From Methylomonas rhizoryzae (GTDB taxonomy: Bacteria; Pseudomonadota; Gammaproteobacteria; Methylococcales; Methylomonadaceae): DNA of 64,000 nt. The notes under the pieces were generated by a model. It saw nothing but the letters and a program-made list of their open reading frames with translations. It searched no databases and had not been told where the DNA came from. Position numbers and translations under genes: made by a program. The stretch covers positions 1,426,001-1,490,000 of the forward strand of contig NZ_CP043929.1 of the NCBI RefSeq assembly GCF_008632455.1, read 5' to 3'. Each line of letters begins with the position of its first letter. Positions within the stretch are counted from its first letter, which is position 1. Below, piece after piece: positions 16,847 to 25,873 of this stretch.

Positions 16847-18268
16847 CTATTCGTGAATATCCAATTCCTTGAGCTTACGGGTAAGCGTGTTTCTGCCGTA
16901 TCCCAACAACAGTGCGGCTTCGTGTTTTCTGCCGTGGGTATGAATCAAGGCGGTTTGGATCAGCAAGGTTTCCACGCTGGCAATCGCTTGTTTGGCGATA
17001 TCGTGTTTTCCGGTAACCAGCTGTTGTTTGATCCAATTTTGCAGCAAGCTTTCCCAGTCTTGTTTGACTAAAGCGTGGGCGGAGGTTTCGGTGGGGCTAT
17101 GGCTTAATTCCGGCGGCAAGTCCTCGATGTGAATTTCCCGTCCCGAAGCCATAACCGTCAGCCAGCGGCAGGTGTTTTCCAACTGCCGCACGTTGCCCGG
17201 CCATTTGAGCCCGCTTAAGAACGTCTCGGTCTCCGCCTTCAAAGTTTTGACTTCGGTACCTAGCTCTTTGGCGCTTTGATATAAAAAGTGGCGCATCAGT
17301 AAGCCGATGTCTTGCCGGCGTTCCCTAAGCGGTGGAATATGAATGCGTATGACGTTCAAACGGTGGAATAAGTCTTCTCGAAACCGGCCTTCGGCTACCA
17401 GGTTTTCCAGGTTCTGGTGGGTCGCGGCGATAATGCGCACGTTGACCTTGACCGGCGCGTGTGCTCCGATCGGGTAAAACTCGTTGTCGGCCAGTACCCG
17501 CAGGAGGCGGGTTTGCAGTTCGGCCGGCATGTCGCCGATTTCGTCCAAAAACAGCGTGCCGTTATTGGCCTGCTCGAAGCGGCCTATGCGGCGCGATTGC
17601 GCGCCGGTAAACGCGCCTTTCTCGTGGCCGAACAGCTCCGATTCCATCAAATCCTTGGGAATCGCCGCCATATTCAGCGCAATAAACGGTTGATCCGAGC
17701 GCGGACTGTGGCGGTGCAACGCCTTGGCCACCAGCTCTTTGCCGGTGCCCGATTCGCCGTTGATCAGCACGGTGATGTGCGAACGCGCCAAGCGGCCTAT
17801 TGCCCGAAACACCTCTTGCATGGCCGGGGCTTCGCCGATGATTTCCGGGGTGGAGTCTTTCAACTGCACCGGTGGCATTTGCGCGCTTTCTTGCTGTCTG
17901 GCGTGCAAGCAGGCGCGTTGTACGGTTTCGACGACGACGTTCACGTCGAAGGGCTTGGGCAGATACTCGAACGCCCCGCCGTGAAACGCCGACACCGCGC
18001 TTTCCAAGTCGGAATGCGCAGTCATGATGATGACCGGCAGCGCCGGGTAGTCCTTATGAATTTTTTTCAATAACTCGAAACCGTCCATGCCGGGCATGCG
18101 TATATCGGTTATCAACACTTGCGGGCGGCTTTTATTGATTTCTTTGAGCAGCTCGGCGGCGTTGGCAAAGCATCGAGTATCGAGGCGGGCTTTCTGCAGG
18201 GCTTTTTCCAGTACCCAGCGTATGGATTTGTCGTCGTCGACAATCCAGACTTTATCCGGCAATGACAT
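16847..18268 (-). CDS. ntrC: Nitrogen regulation response regulator NtrC
   Basis: 473 residues. Receiver domain with DDD acidic pocket, phospho-acceptor Asp55 (LITDIRMPGMDG) and KPFD; sigma54 AAA+ domain with GESGTGKELVAKALHRHS, GAFTGA and LFLDEIGDMP; Fis-type HTH at the end (HEAALLLGYGRNTLTRKLKEL). It activates nitrogen-assimilation promoters with RpoN. It follows ntrB by 49 bases and has a GGAG ribosome site. Confidence 0.97.
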   Translation of the reverse strand: MSLPDKVWIVDDDKSIRWVLEKALQKARLDTRCFANAAELLKEINKSRPQVLITDIRMPGMDGFELLKKIHKDYPALPVIIMTAHSDLESAVSAFHGGAFEYLPKPFDVNVVVETVQRACLHARQQESAQMPPVQLKDSTPEIIGEAPAMQEVFRAIGRLARSHITVLINGESGTGKELVAKALHRHSPRSDQPFIALNMAAIPKDLMESELFGHEKGAFTGAQSRRIGRFEQANNGTLFLDEIGDMPAELQTRLLRVLADNEFYPIGAHAPVKVNVRIIAATHQNLENLVAEGRFREDLFHRLNVIRIHIPPLRERRQDIGLLMRHFLYQSAKELGTEVKTLKAETETFLSGLKWPGNVRQLENTCRWLTVMASGREIHIEDLPPELSHSPTETSAHALVKQDWESLLQNWIKQQLVTGKHDIAKQAIASVETLLIQTALIHTHGRKHEAALLLGYGRNTLTRKLKELDIHE

Positions 18269-18317
18269 GAAATTCTCCGTAAGTTGAAAGGGTTGTCATC
18301 GTTACGCAATCCTTGGA

Positions 18318-19382
18318 TTAATTAAGCGCGGTGTTGCCTTGGTGATCTACGATGGGCAAATACACCGAAAAAACGGTGTTGCCCGGCTCGCTGTCGCATT
18401 CGATCATGCCGCGGTGTTGATTGATCAGCGATTGTGCGATGGATAAACCTAAACCGGTACCTTCCGGGCGGCCGGTGATCATCGGGTAAAAGATTTGCCC
18501 CATCAACCCGGGCGGAATTCCGGGGCCGTTGTCGATCACGTCTACTTTGATCACCAATTTATACAGCTTGCGGCCTATGGTCATATGACGTTGGATTCTA
18601 GTTTTCAAAACGATTCGGCCCATGGTTTGGATCGCTTGAATGGCGTTGCGGACTATGTTCAAAAAGGCTTGAATCAGCTGGTTTTTGTCGGCGAATAGTT
18701 CGGGGATGCTGGGGTCGTAATCGGTTTTCAAGCTTGTACTGCTGCCGGCTTCTACCGCAGCCAGTTGCCGTACCCGTTCCAGCACCTCGTGGATGTTCAT
18801 CAGGCTTTTATGCGCGGGTTTGTTGGGGCCGAGCATTTTATCCATCAATTCCTGCAAGCGGTCCGATTCGGCAATAATGATCTGGGTGTATTCCTTCAGT
18901 TCCGGGTCGCGTAGTTCCTGATCCAACAGCTGAGCCGCGCCGCGTAAGCCGCCTAAAGGGTTTTTGATTTCGTGGGCCAAACCGCGGACTAACATGCGGC
19001 TGGTATTTTGTTGTGCCAGCAATTGCTCTTCTTTGGTGATGCGCAAGTGCCGGTCGACTTGTTGCAACTCGATCAGAATTTCCTGCAATTCGCCGCCTGC
19101 CATTATCGGGGTGGCACTGAGGCTGACGGTCGATGATTGATTCATCGATTCCAGTATCAATTCTCTGTCAACCAAAGGCTCGTGTTGGTGCATTCGTGAC
19201 AATAAATCGCTAAATAAACCGGGATGTGCGGATTTGAATAAACGCTGCGCGGGATTGCCGAGCAAATGCTTGGCACTATCGGCAAACAGCATCTCTCCGG
19301 CCGGATTGATGTAGGTTAGCGCCAGATCGGTATCGAACAGCAAAATTGCTTCGTTCAAATGATCGAGTATTTTTTTATGCAC
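18318..19382 (-). CDS. ntrB: Nitrogen regulation sensor kinase NtrB
   Basis: 354 residues starting at a GTG (HKKILDHLNEAILLFD). PAS domain at the N-terminus (LTYINPAGEMLF), H-box with GLAHEIKNPLGGLRGAAQLL, and ATPase boxes NQLIQAFLNIVRNA, DNGPGIP and GTGLGLSIA. It phosphorylates or dephosphorylates NtrC according to PII state. A sigma54 promoter with NtrC-like half-sites lies just upstream, suggesting autoregulation. Confidence 0.96.
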   Translation of the reverse strand: MHKKILDHLNEAILLFDTDLALTYINPAGEMLFADSAKHLLGNPAQRLFKSAHPGLFSDLLSRMHQHEPLVDRELILESMNQSSTVSLSATPIMAGGELQEILIELQQVDRHLRITKEEQLLAQQNTSRMLVRGLAHEIKNPLGGLRGAAQLLDQELRDPELKEYTQIIIAESDRLQELMDKMLGPNKPAHKSLMNIHEVLERVRQLAAVEAGSSTSLKTDYDPSIPELFADKNQLIQAFLNIVRNAIQAIQTMGRIVLKTRIQRHMTIGRKLYKLVIKVDVIDNGPGIPPGLMGQIFYPMITGRPEGTGLGLSIAQSLINQHRGMIECDSEPGNTVFSVYLPIVDHQGNTALN

Positions 19383-19415
19383 AGTGAATAAGGTTTAAGG
19401 AGAACTACACCCGTT

Positions 19416-19432
19416 AAGCAAGTAACGAGCCA
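19416..19432 (-). promoter_or_regulatory. Sigma54 promoter of ntrBC
   Basis: On the minus strand TGGCTCGTTACTTGCTT has GG and GC exactly ten bases apart and a perfect TTGCTT -12 box. The predicted start, about 24 bases before the ntrB GTG, fits the gene start. Confidence 0.75.
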
Positions 19433-19493
19433 TATGTAAATTGTCCGTCCGGGAAGCAGTTAAGTGCTTTGGGTGGCCGATTGCGGTTTATTA

Positions 19494-19530
19494 TGGTGCA
19501 AAATATTTTGGGTTTGTATTATTTTGGTGC
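19494..19530 (-). promoter_or_regulatory. Paired NtrC-type half-sites upstream of ntrBC
   Basis: GCACCA occurs twice on the minus strand (19494-19499 and 19525-19530), 31 bases apart centre to centre, about 60-100 bases upstream of the sigma54 promoter. GCACCA is the half-site of the enterobacterial NtrC dyad (TGCACCA...TGGTGCA). The same pair occurs upstream of the nitrate transporter. Confidence 0.6.
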
Positions 19531-19658
19531 GATTTAGCGGAGGTGTCTGGCCGAATTGGCGTTTTCGGGCGGATTCGTGGTACTGGAGGTTGGTTGTTGG
19601 GAAAACTTTGGATAGCGGATGAGTGCCGTTTAGGAGGATGCAATTGGAGGCGGCCGGT

Positions 19659-20447
19659 TTAATCCGGTTTCAGGCTGGTCGAATGGCCTGAGGATTGACA
19701 GTAGGCGTTGTAAAATTGCTTGGCGGTGCGGCCGTTTTTCGCAGCGTTCAAATGGGCGAAATCCAATGCGGCTTGGTAAAGCGCGTTACGATCTCCGCTG
19801 AAATCGCTGAACAAGCTATCCACTATGGCTAAATAAGCATCGGTATGTGCGGGATAAAACGCTAACCTGAGGCCGAAGCGATCCGATAATGAAATCTTTT
19901 CTTCAATCGTATCCGAATAATGCACCTCGCCGTCGACGAGTTGGGTTTCCAAATTATCGCGCATATGCTCGGGCAGCAAATGGCGGCGGTTGGACGTGGC
20001 GTAGAACAAGACATTTTCCGGCGGTAGTTCGATAGAACCCTCTAAGACGCTTTTCAATGGCTTGTACAGGGTATCGCCGTGTTCGAAAGACAAGTCGTCG
20101 CTATAAATCACGAAGCGTTGGGTCAGGTCGCGAATGTCGTCGACGATGTCCGGCAAAAATACCAAATCGTGTTTATCGACTTCAATGATGCGTAAGCCGC
20201 GGTCTTTATAAGCGTTCAGTAGGGCTTTGATTAAAGACGACTTTCCGGTGCCGCGAGCGCCCCACAACAGTGCGTTGTTAGCGGGCTTGCCGGCTAAAAA
20301 TCTTTCGGTGTTGGCAACTAACTGTTGCTTTTGAGAGTCTATTCCCAGCAAGTCTTTCAGTTGGATCGAATCCAGATGTTTGACCGGCCTAAGGTATTTT
20401 CGTTGTTGGCGCCAGATTGCGGCGAACGTGGTATTCCAATCAATCAT
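19659..20447 (-). CDS. DUF815 family AAA-type ATPase
   Basis: 262 residues from the ATG at 20447 (MIDWNTTFAAIWRQQRKYLR); the longer reading frame begins with a TTG. Walker A GARGTGKS (63-70), then FVIYSDDLSFEHGD, a Walker B-like region, and ENVLFYATSNRRHLLPE, the sensor-1 part. DUF815 (DnaA/Cdc48-like) ATPases are widespread but have no settled function. It stands alone, apart from ntrB. Confidence 0.85.
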   Translation of the reverse strand: MIDWNTTFAAIWRQQRKYLRPVKHLDSIQLKDLLGIDSQKQQLVANTERFLAGKPANNALLWGARGTGKSSLIKALLNAYKDRGLRIIEVDKHDLVFLPDIVDDIRDLTQRFVIYSDDLSFEHGDTLYKPLKSVLEGSIELPPENVLFYATSNRRHLLPEHMRDNLETQLVDGEVHYSDTIEEKISLSDRFGLRLAFYPAHTDAYLAIVDSLFSDFSGDRNALYQAALDFAHLNAAKNGRTAKQFYNAYCQSSGHSTSLKPD

Positions 20448-20864
20448 ATAAGTGCCATGGGTTTGTGTTGTATGCAAGCAGTCTTCGAGGAGCGCTATAT
20501 CCGGTTTCTTTTTTATTCTAACGGTCGTGAAGGCGTCTTGTTACCCCGAATGAACGGTCTGGAAGCAGCTGAAAACCGTTCGTGCCGAGCTCCCCGGTTA
20601 AGCATGAGCGGTTCGCTTGCTCCCTAGCGCGTTCCATTCCCCGTTTAGCTTTATCGGGCTTAGAACGAGCAGCGTTTGGATGCTGGTCGATTATTGCATC
20701 AAAGCAGCGTACTCGTCACAAATCCGAGTAGGATGCGTCCGAAATCGGCATAGAAGCTGTAAGCCTCGGCCGCTACTGTTATGATGCAAAACGCCATTTT
20801 AGGTTTTCCTGTCGCTCGCGCATTATCAAGCGTCAGCATATTGAGTTTTGCGGAAAATGTGTTT
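20448..20864. other. Intergenic stretch with no gene seen
   Basis: The 417 bases between the DUF815 ATPase and the small gene at 20865 contain only short frames with poor protein character. No tRNA, strong terminator or repeat was seen. It should hold the two divergent promoters. Confidence 0.5.
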
Positions 20865-21128
20865 ATGTTCGAAGTCGACAGAGTATATTCATCGATAGAC
20901 CCTCGCACGGGCAAATGCGGGTGGTATTTCCAAGCGCGGGAAGGCGATTCCGGGCCATACGAGACCCGGGCCGAGGCTCAGGCGATGTTGAAAGAGTATA
21001 TTCAGGAATGCATTGAAATGGGGATGACCGGCGGCCGCAAGCCGGGAGATAAGACCGGTAAGCCGTTCGATGCATCCGGGCAGCAGCCGAAATTCAGATA
21101 TACGGGGCGTAAACGCTGGTACGGTTAG
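20865..21128 (+). CDS. Small conserved-type protein, unknown (DUF6316-like)
   Basis: 87 residues from the ATG at 20865 (MFEVDRVYSSIDPRTG). The core is GWYFQAREGDSGPYETRAEA followed by a helix (QAMLKEYIQECIEMG) and a basic tail ending RYTGRKRWYG. The pattern W-Y-F-x-x-R-E-G-x-x-G-P-Y is that of a small domain found in many gammaproteobacteria, for which no function is known. A longer frame from 20781 is less likely. Confidence 0.6.
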   Translation: MFEVDRVYSSIDPRTGKCGWYFQAREGDSGPYETRAEAQAMLKEYIQECIEMGMTGGRKPGDKTGKPFDASGQQPKFRYTGRKRWYG

Positions 21129-21141
21129 CTTGGTTCGTCGG

Positions 21142-22878
21142 CTAACAGGCCATTTTTTTACTCAGCATGATCAATAGTCCCAGGCTGCATAAAAAAAACA
21201 GCAGTGCGGTTCCCCGCCAAAAGGCTATAGGGTTGCGCTCTAGTAGCGGTAATTTTTGTTCCCCTTTCAAGAATTGCGGATTTGGGGTCGATAGATCGTG
21301 CAAAAATTCCGAAAGTTCGTCGTAGCGTATTTCCGGGGTCAAGCAAGTGGCTTTTTTGAGTGCGCCGTCTATCCATACAGGCACCATATTGTTGAACTGA
21401 AAGCTGGGTTTGTATTTCAAACGGGCTAAATTCGCCCGATTGGGTTTTTCCGGCAGGGAGCCGAACGGTAACTCACCGTTCAACATTTGATAACAGATGA
21501 CGCCCAAGGAATATAAATCGGATTTTACCGAGCCGCGTTGGCCGAGGTGGTATTCAGGGGCAGTGTAATTCAAGGTGCCCAGTATATTCTCCTGAACCGC
21601 GTGATCCAGCGGTGTTATTTCGGCAATGCCGGCGATTTTGACCGAGCCGAAATCAATAATTTTTACCCTGCCGTCTTTGGCAATCATGATGTTTTCGGGC
21701 TTCAAGTCTTGGTGCAGCATCTCCATGCGATGAAAAGCCCGTAAACCCTTGGCGACTTGTTCGATGATTTTGCGGACCGGTTTGATGTCCGGCAGCGGAT
21801 TTTGCGTCATCCACTCGGCTAAGGTTTGTCCGTCGATATATTCCGTTACGTAATAAAGGCAACTTTTGCTGCGATCGGTTTCCAATATTTTCAAGACGTT
21901 TTCGTGTTCCAGGCGTTTGCCGGCCCATTCTTCGTGCAAGAAGTGTTCGATGTAATGGGTATCGTCGCTGTATAGCACTGACGGCGTTTTTAAAATGACG
22001 TCGCGCTGCTGAAGCGTGTCGTACGCTTTGTAAATTTGTGTGCGCTTGCTGGCGTGCAGTTCGGCGTCTATCCGGTAGCCGTCCAGGATCATGCCGGTTT
22101 CCAGCGGCGGCGGGAACGGCAGATAAGCATGTTGCCTTAGGACTTCGTCTTCTTTCAATCTCGGCAAGGATTCTACCCGCAGCAGTTGACAGGTGGCGTT
22201 ATCATCACTGCCGTTTTCTATTGCCGTTTTAATCAAGGCGGTGGCAATGTCGTCCAGATCGTCCGTTTGGCTGAGCAGGTTTTTCAGCGCTTTGGCGTCC
22301 AGGAAGTCGTGGACGCCGTCGGTAGTCAATACAAACAAGTCGCCCGGCTCCAGCGCGATATTTTTATAGTCCACTTCCAAATGCGGCTCTATGCCCATGG
22401 CGCGGCTCAAATAGTTTTTGTCGTCGGAAAGCCAAAGCCTGTGGTCGCGCGTGAGTTGTTCCAGTACGTTTTGTCTGAGCAAATAAATGCGCGAATCGCC
22501 GATGTGAAAAAGATGGGCGGTATTGGATTTCAGTACCAACACGCTTAAGGTGCTGACCATGCCTTTGGCCGACGCGTAGCGGCTCTGGCCTTGGCTATGC
22601 AGCCACGAGTTGGTAGCCGACAGAATCTTTTGGCCGGCTTTGGCGACGGACCAAGTGTCCGGGGTGCTGTAATAATCTTCCAAAAAAGCCGTTATGCAAC
22701 AATGGCTAGCTTCTTTGCCGGCGTCGCTGCCGCTCATCCCGTCGGCCACGGCTGCGGTTATGCCCTTCAAGGTTAATTGTGGTTCTTTAGGGATTAAGAC
22801 GCCCCAGCAATCTTCGTTGTTTGCTTTGACGCCTTTGTCGCTGCAGGCGCTAGTGCTGACGGTTAACGATTTGACCAT
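21142..22878 (-). CDS. Fused PP2C-type phosphatase and Ser/Thr protein kinase
   Basis: 578 residues. Phosphatase part (about 1-245): KGVKANNEDCWG, AVADGMSGSDAGKEAS, LFHIGDSRIYLL, TTDGVHDFL and GSDDNAT, the metal-binding PPM motifs. Kinase part (about 265-530): lysine in VILKTP, catalytic loop HQDLKPENIM (Gln where most have Arg), DFG in IIDFGSV, and APE in TAPEY. A C-terminal membrane anchor follows (TALLFFLCSLGLLIML). Such fusions sit beside NasA-type nitrate transporters in Pseudomonas and relatives, as here, 76 bases downstream of the transporter gene. Confidence 0.93.
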   Translation of the reverse strand: MVKSLTVSTSACSDKGVKANNEDCWGVLIPKEPQLTLKGITAAVADGMSGSDAGKEASHCCITAFLEDYYSTPDTWSVAKAGQKILSATNSWLHSQGQSRYASAKGMVSTLSVLVLKSNTAHLFHIGDSRIYLLRQNVLEQLTRDHRLWLSDDKNYLSRAMGIEPHLEVDYKNIALEPGDLFVLTTDGVHDFLDAKALKNLLSQTDDLDDIATALIKTAIENGSDDNATCQLLRVESLPRLKEDEVLRQHAYLPFPPPLETGMILDGYRIDAELHASKRTQIYKAYDTLQQRDVILKTPSVLYSDDTHYIEHFLHEEWAGKRLEHENVLKILETDRSKSCLYYVTEYIDGQTLAEWMTQNPLPDIKPVRKIIEQVAKGLRAFHRMEMLHQDLKPENIMIAKDGRVKIIDFGSVKIAGIAEITPLDHAVQENILGTLNYTAPEYHLGQRGSVKSDLYSLGVICYQMLNGELPFGSLPEKPNRANLARLKYKPSFQFNNMVPVWIDGALKKATCLTPEIRYDELSEFLHDLSTPNPQFLKGEQKLPLLERNPIAFWRGTALLFFLCSLGLLIMLSKKMAC

Positions 22879-22954
22879 GATGGTATGGGATAGGCTGTCG
22901 AACGGGTTAAGTTTACCCTTAACCCGTTACCGGAAGGGACTTGTCGGTTGCCTA

Positions 22955-24433
22955 TTATTCCACTTCTATCATCGCGACGCTGCCGTCTTCCATGACTTCC
23001 GCCATATGGCCTTTGGGTTCTTCGATAAACTGAATTGCGATGGCGACTACCAGCGCGGTTGCGGCTATCGTTAGAAAAAATGCACTCGGCGATACGAACG
23101 ACAACACCGTTAAAAAGATTACCCCGCCGACATTGCCGTAGGCGCCTACCATGCCGGCAATTTGGCCGGTCATGCGGCGTTTGATTAACGGTACCATCGC
23201 AAACACCGCGCCTTCTCCGCCTTGTACGAAGAACGAGCAGGCCATGGTAACTACGGTAGCAATCAACACCGGCCACTGCGGGGTAATTTGCGACATGGCG
23301 AAATAGCCCAACGCCAAACCGCCGATGAAAATGCTTAACGAAAGTTTGCGTCCGAACTTGTCGCTGATCCAGCCGCCTCCGGGGCGGGCTATCAAGTTCA
23401 TAAAGGCGAAACCGGAGGCCAACAGGCCGGCTTCGACCATCGTGATGCCTTGCGATTCGTTGAAGGTTTGGAAGAAAAACATCGGCAACATGGATACCAC
23501 GGCTAATTCCGAGCCGAAAGTCACTAAATAAGCCAAATCCAAAATAGCGACTTGTTTGAATTTGTATTTGTGAATTTCTTCGATAGGGTGGGTTAAATGT
23601 TCTTCGTTAACGTGGACGATCTTGTATACGTTAAAAAAGAATAAGACCCAAATCAGCACGTAGGCGATGAGGGCCGCCGGGTCGGACAATAATTTCATGC
23701 CGGCCGGCGACAGCTTCCAGGTTAGCAAGGTTAATGCGGCATACAGCGGAATGGTCATCAGTATGTAAAAGAACAAATCCCAAATGCTGGTGACTTCCAT
23801 GGCACCTGACTTTTTCGGTTTGAAGTAAGTCGAGCCTTTCGGGGTGTCGCTGACGCTGAAGAAATATATAACCGAATACAGCAAGGCGATGAGGCCGGTC
23901 GCGCCGATGGAATAGCGCCAGCCGTTTTCGCCGCCGAGCAGTAATGCCAAGGTCGGTAGCGTCATGGCTGCGGCGGCGGAACCGAAATTTCCCCAGCCGC
24001 CGTAAATGCCTTCGGCAATACCCACTTGTTTGGCCGGAAACCATTCTCCCACCATGCGAATGCCGATCACGAAACCGGCACCGACAAAGCCCATCAGAAA
24101 TCGAGCCAGTGCCAACTGTTCGAAGTTTTCGGCCATCGCAAATAAAAAACAGGGCAAACTGCCGACTGCCAGTAGCGTGGAATACGTGCGCTTAGGACCG
24201 AATTTGTCAACCAGAATGCCGATCAGTATGCGAGCCGGAATGGTTAACGCCACGTTCAAAATCAGTATGGTCTTAACTTCGGCCTCGCTAAGTTTCAGGC
24301 TTTCGCCGATGACCAGCATTAACGGCGCATGGTTGAACCAGACCACGAAGGAAATAAAGAAAGCTAACCAGGTCATGTGCAAAATTTTCATTTTGCCGGT
24401 AAAGCTGAGTAGATTGAGTTTGCTCGCAGACAT
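22955..24433 (-). CDS. nasA: Nitrate/nitrite transporter, MFS NNP family (NarK/NasA type)
   Basis: 492 residues with about twelve membrane segments. NNP-family motifs are visible: [36 protein letters not shown] and [15 protein letters not shown], and in the second half [21 protein letters not shown] and [12 protein letters not shown]. It imports nitrate for assimilation. The ATG at 24433 is chosen because the predicted sigma54 transcription start lies near 24460, after the alternative TTG at 24463. Confidence 0.94.
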   Translation of the reverse strand: MSASKLNLLSFTGKMKILHMTWLAFFISFVVWFNHAPLMLVIGESLKLSEAEVKTILILNVALTIPARILIGILVDKFGPKRTYSTLLAVGSLPCFLFAMAENFEQLALARFLMGFVGAGFVIGIRMVGEWFPAKQVGIAEGIYGGWGNFGSAAAAMTLPTLALLLGGENGWRYSIGATGLIALLYSVIYFFSVSDTPKGSTYFKPKKSGAMEVTSIWDLFFYILMTIPLYAALTLLTWKLSPAGMKLLSDPAALIAYVLIWVLFFFNVYKIVHVNEEHLTHPIEEIHKYKFKQVAILDLAYLVTFGSELAVVSMLPMFFFQTFNESQGITMVEAGLLASGFAFMNLIARPGGGWISDKFGRKLSLSIFIGGLALGYFAMSQITPQWPVLIATVVTMACSFFVQGGEGAVFAMVPLIKRRMTGQIAGMVGAYGNVGGVIFLTVLSFVSPSAFFLTIAATALVVAIAIQFIEEPKGHMAEVMEDGSVAMIEVE

Positions 24434-24469
24434 ATCGGTTTTTGGAGTTAGGACACGAGTCAATTGAAA

Positions 24470-24485
24470 AGCAGTTTATATGCCA
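24470..24485 (-). promoter_or_regulatory. Sigma54 promoter of the nitrate transporter-kinase operon
   Basis: On the minus strand TGGCATATAAACTGCT has the GG-N10-GC spacing of RpoN promoters. The predicted start gives a leader of about 27 bases before the ATG at 24433. Confidence 0.7.
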
Positions 24486-24573
24486 TGGCTTCTAACAGCG
24501 TTCATTCGACAGGATTGACGCCAACTTGGTGAGTTTTGCCGGGACAAAAATATGGCAAGCGCTTGTGTTAATT

Positions 24574-24609
24574 TGGTGCGATTTTGTGAAATACAGATTA
24601 AATTGGTGC
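24574..24609 (-). promoter_or_regulatory. Paired NtrC-type half-sites upstream of nasA
   Basis: GCACCA occurs on the minus strand at 24574-24579 and 24604-24609, 30 bases apart centre to centre, about 90-125 bases upstream of the -24 element. Spacing and sequence mirror the pair upstream of ntrBC. No gene was seen in the remaining bases up to fxsA (24610-24879). Confidence 0.6.
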
Positions 24610-24879
24610 AAGTGTCTTAAAAGGTCCCGGCATGCCTAGATTCCGAAGGGTGAGTTATTAGGCTGTTTTGGGGCGTCTGCGCAATTTGGTTTGGCGGATA
24701 GGTGCGCTAACATAGTGCATATGACAGGGCAAGGCTGGCATAGGGTAAGCTTTTAGTGAACGGAGGTGGAGGCCAATTGTGAGCGGCACTGTGTTTCCTT
24801 TCGCGGCAGGCGGGTGATTTGGAAGCGCGGGATCCTCGGCCCTGCCATCGACATTTACAACAGTCTGGGGCATCGGGGC

Positions 24880-25317
24880 CTAGTCCTGTTTTTTGCTGAA
24901 TTCGCCTTCGATAACGTCCGGGTTTTTCGAAGGGCTGCCTGCGTAAAACTGCGTCGATACTTTATTAAGCAGATGATGGTCTATGAGGTATTGTGCAATT
25001 CGGCGACGTAAGGTCGGTATCAGGCAGGCAAAGCCAAGGGCGTCGGTAAAAAAACCGGGCGTCAAAAGCAATGCGCCGCCAACCAACAGTATCGGGCCCT
25101 CGATCATTTCGTACGCCGGAATCGTGCCTTGAGCTAAGTTGCGTTGAAAGCGTTGCCAAGTTTCCAGGCCTTGACGGCGCAGCAGCCAAGCGCCTAATAC
25201 GGCGGTGAATACGACCAAAGCTATCGTCGGCAATGCACCTATTAAACCGCCTACTTGCAGCAGTAAATAGATCTCGATGAAAGGAATGATTAAAAAACCT
25301 AAAAATATTATCCGCAT
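24880..25317 (-). CDS. fxsA: FxsA family inner membrane protein
   Basis: 145 residues. Membrane segments at IIFLGFLIIPFIEIYLLLQV and ALVVFTAVLGAWLLR, then the family motif EMIEGPILLVGGALLLTPGF, and FACLIPTLRRRI. FxsA homologues are small inner-membrane proteins named for suppressing F-plasmid exclusion of phage T7; their native role is unclear. Monocistronic here. Confidence 0.92.
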   Translation of the reverse strand: MRIIFLGFLIIPFIEIYLLLQVGGLIGALPTIALVVFTAVLGAWLLRRQGLETWQRFQRNLAQGTIPAYEMIEGPILLVGGALLLTPGFFTDALGFACLIPTLRRRIAQYLIDHHLLNKVSTQFYAGSPSKNPDVIEGEFSKKQD

Positions 25318-25555
25318 AATGGCGTGCCGGCTGGTGGTTATGGAGCGACTGGGTCGATAGCGGGCCTAAACATTGGCTTTCGTCTCAATGCGCTTAGCGT
25401 TGTGGTCGCCGCAGTCTTTATTTTGTGGAATTAGAAATTCGAATGGTTAGGCTGATGTTCCGGATAGAACAAGCGCGAGCGAATATGAAACGGCATTGCC
25501 CGCGCTCCCTATTCAAACAGTCCAATTTTGCGACGTTTTACAGGATAATAGTGCG

Positions 25556-25873
25556 ATGTATCAAATGATTTATTGTACCTGCCCGAACATGGAAACGGCC
25601 GAGCGCATTGCCGGGCATTTGGTTGCCGGGAAATTGGCGGCCTGCGTGAACATTCTGCCGGGCGTGCGCTCAATTTACCAATGGCAAGGTGCAATCGAGA
25701 GTGCTGAGGAACATTTGTTGTTGATTAAAAGTCCATCAGCCCGATATGCGGCCGTCGAAGCGGCGATTAAAGGGCTGCATCCTTACCAAATCCCTGAAAT
25801 TGTAGCCGTGGCGATACAGCGCGGTTCGGAAGATTACTTGAAATGGATAGACTCGTGTGCGTCCGGCGCCTGA
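25556..25873 (+). CDS. cutA: CutA1 divalent ion tolerance protein
   Basis: 105 residues from the ATG at 25556 (MYQMIYCTCPNMETAERIAG). CutA motifs: LVAGKLAACVNILPGVRSIYQWQG and E-x-x-LLIKS, then HPYQIPEIVA and YLKWID near the C-terminus. It is a small trimeric protein linked to copper tolerance. An upstream TTG extension lacks support. It overlaps the start of dsbD, as in many proteobacteria, where cutA and dsbD are neighbours. Confidence 0.95.
   Translation: MYQMIYCTCPNMETAERIAGHLVAGKLAACVNILPGVRSIYQWQGAIESAEEHLLLIKSPSARYAAVEAAIKGLHPYQIPEIVAVAIQRGSEDYLKWIDSCASGA

Noticed and set aside
19441..19662. 73-residue plus-strand frame
   Set aside because: It overlaps the ntrBC promoter and NtrC half-sites and has low-complexity Gly/Trp composition.
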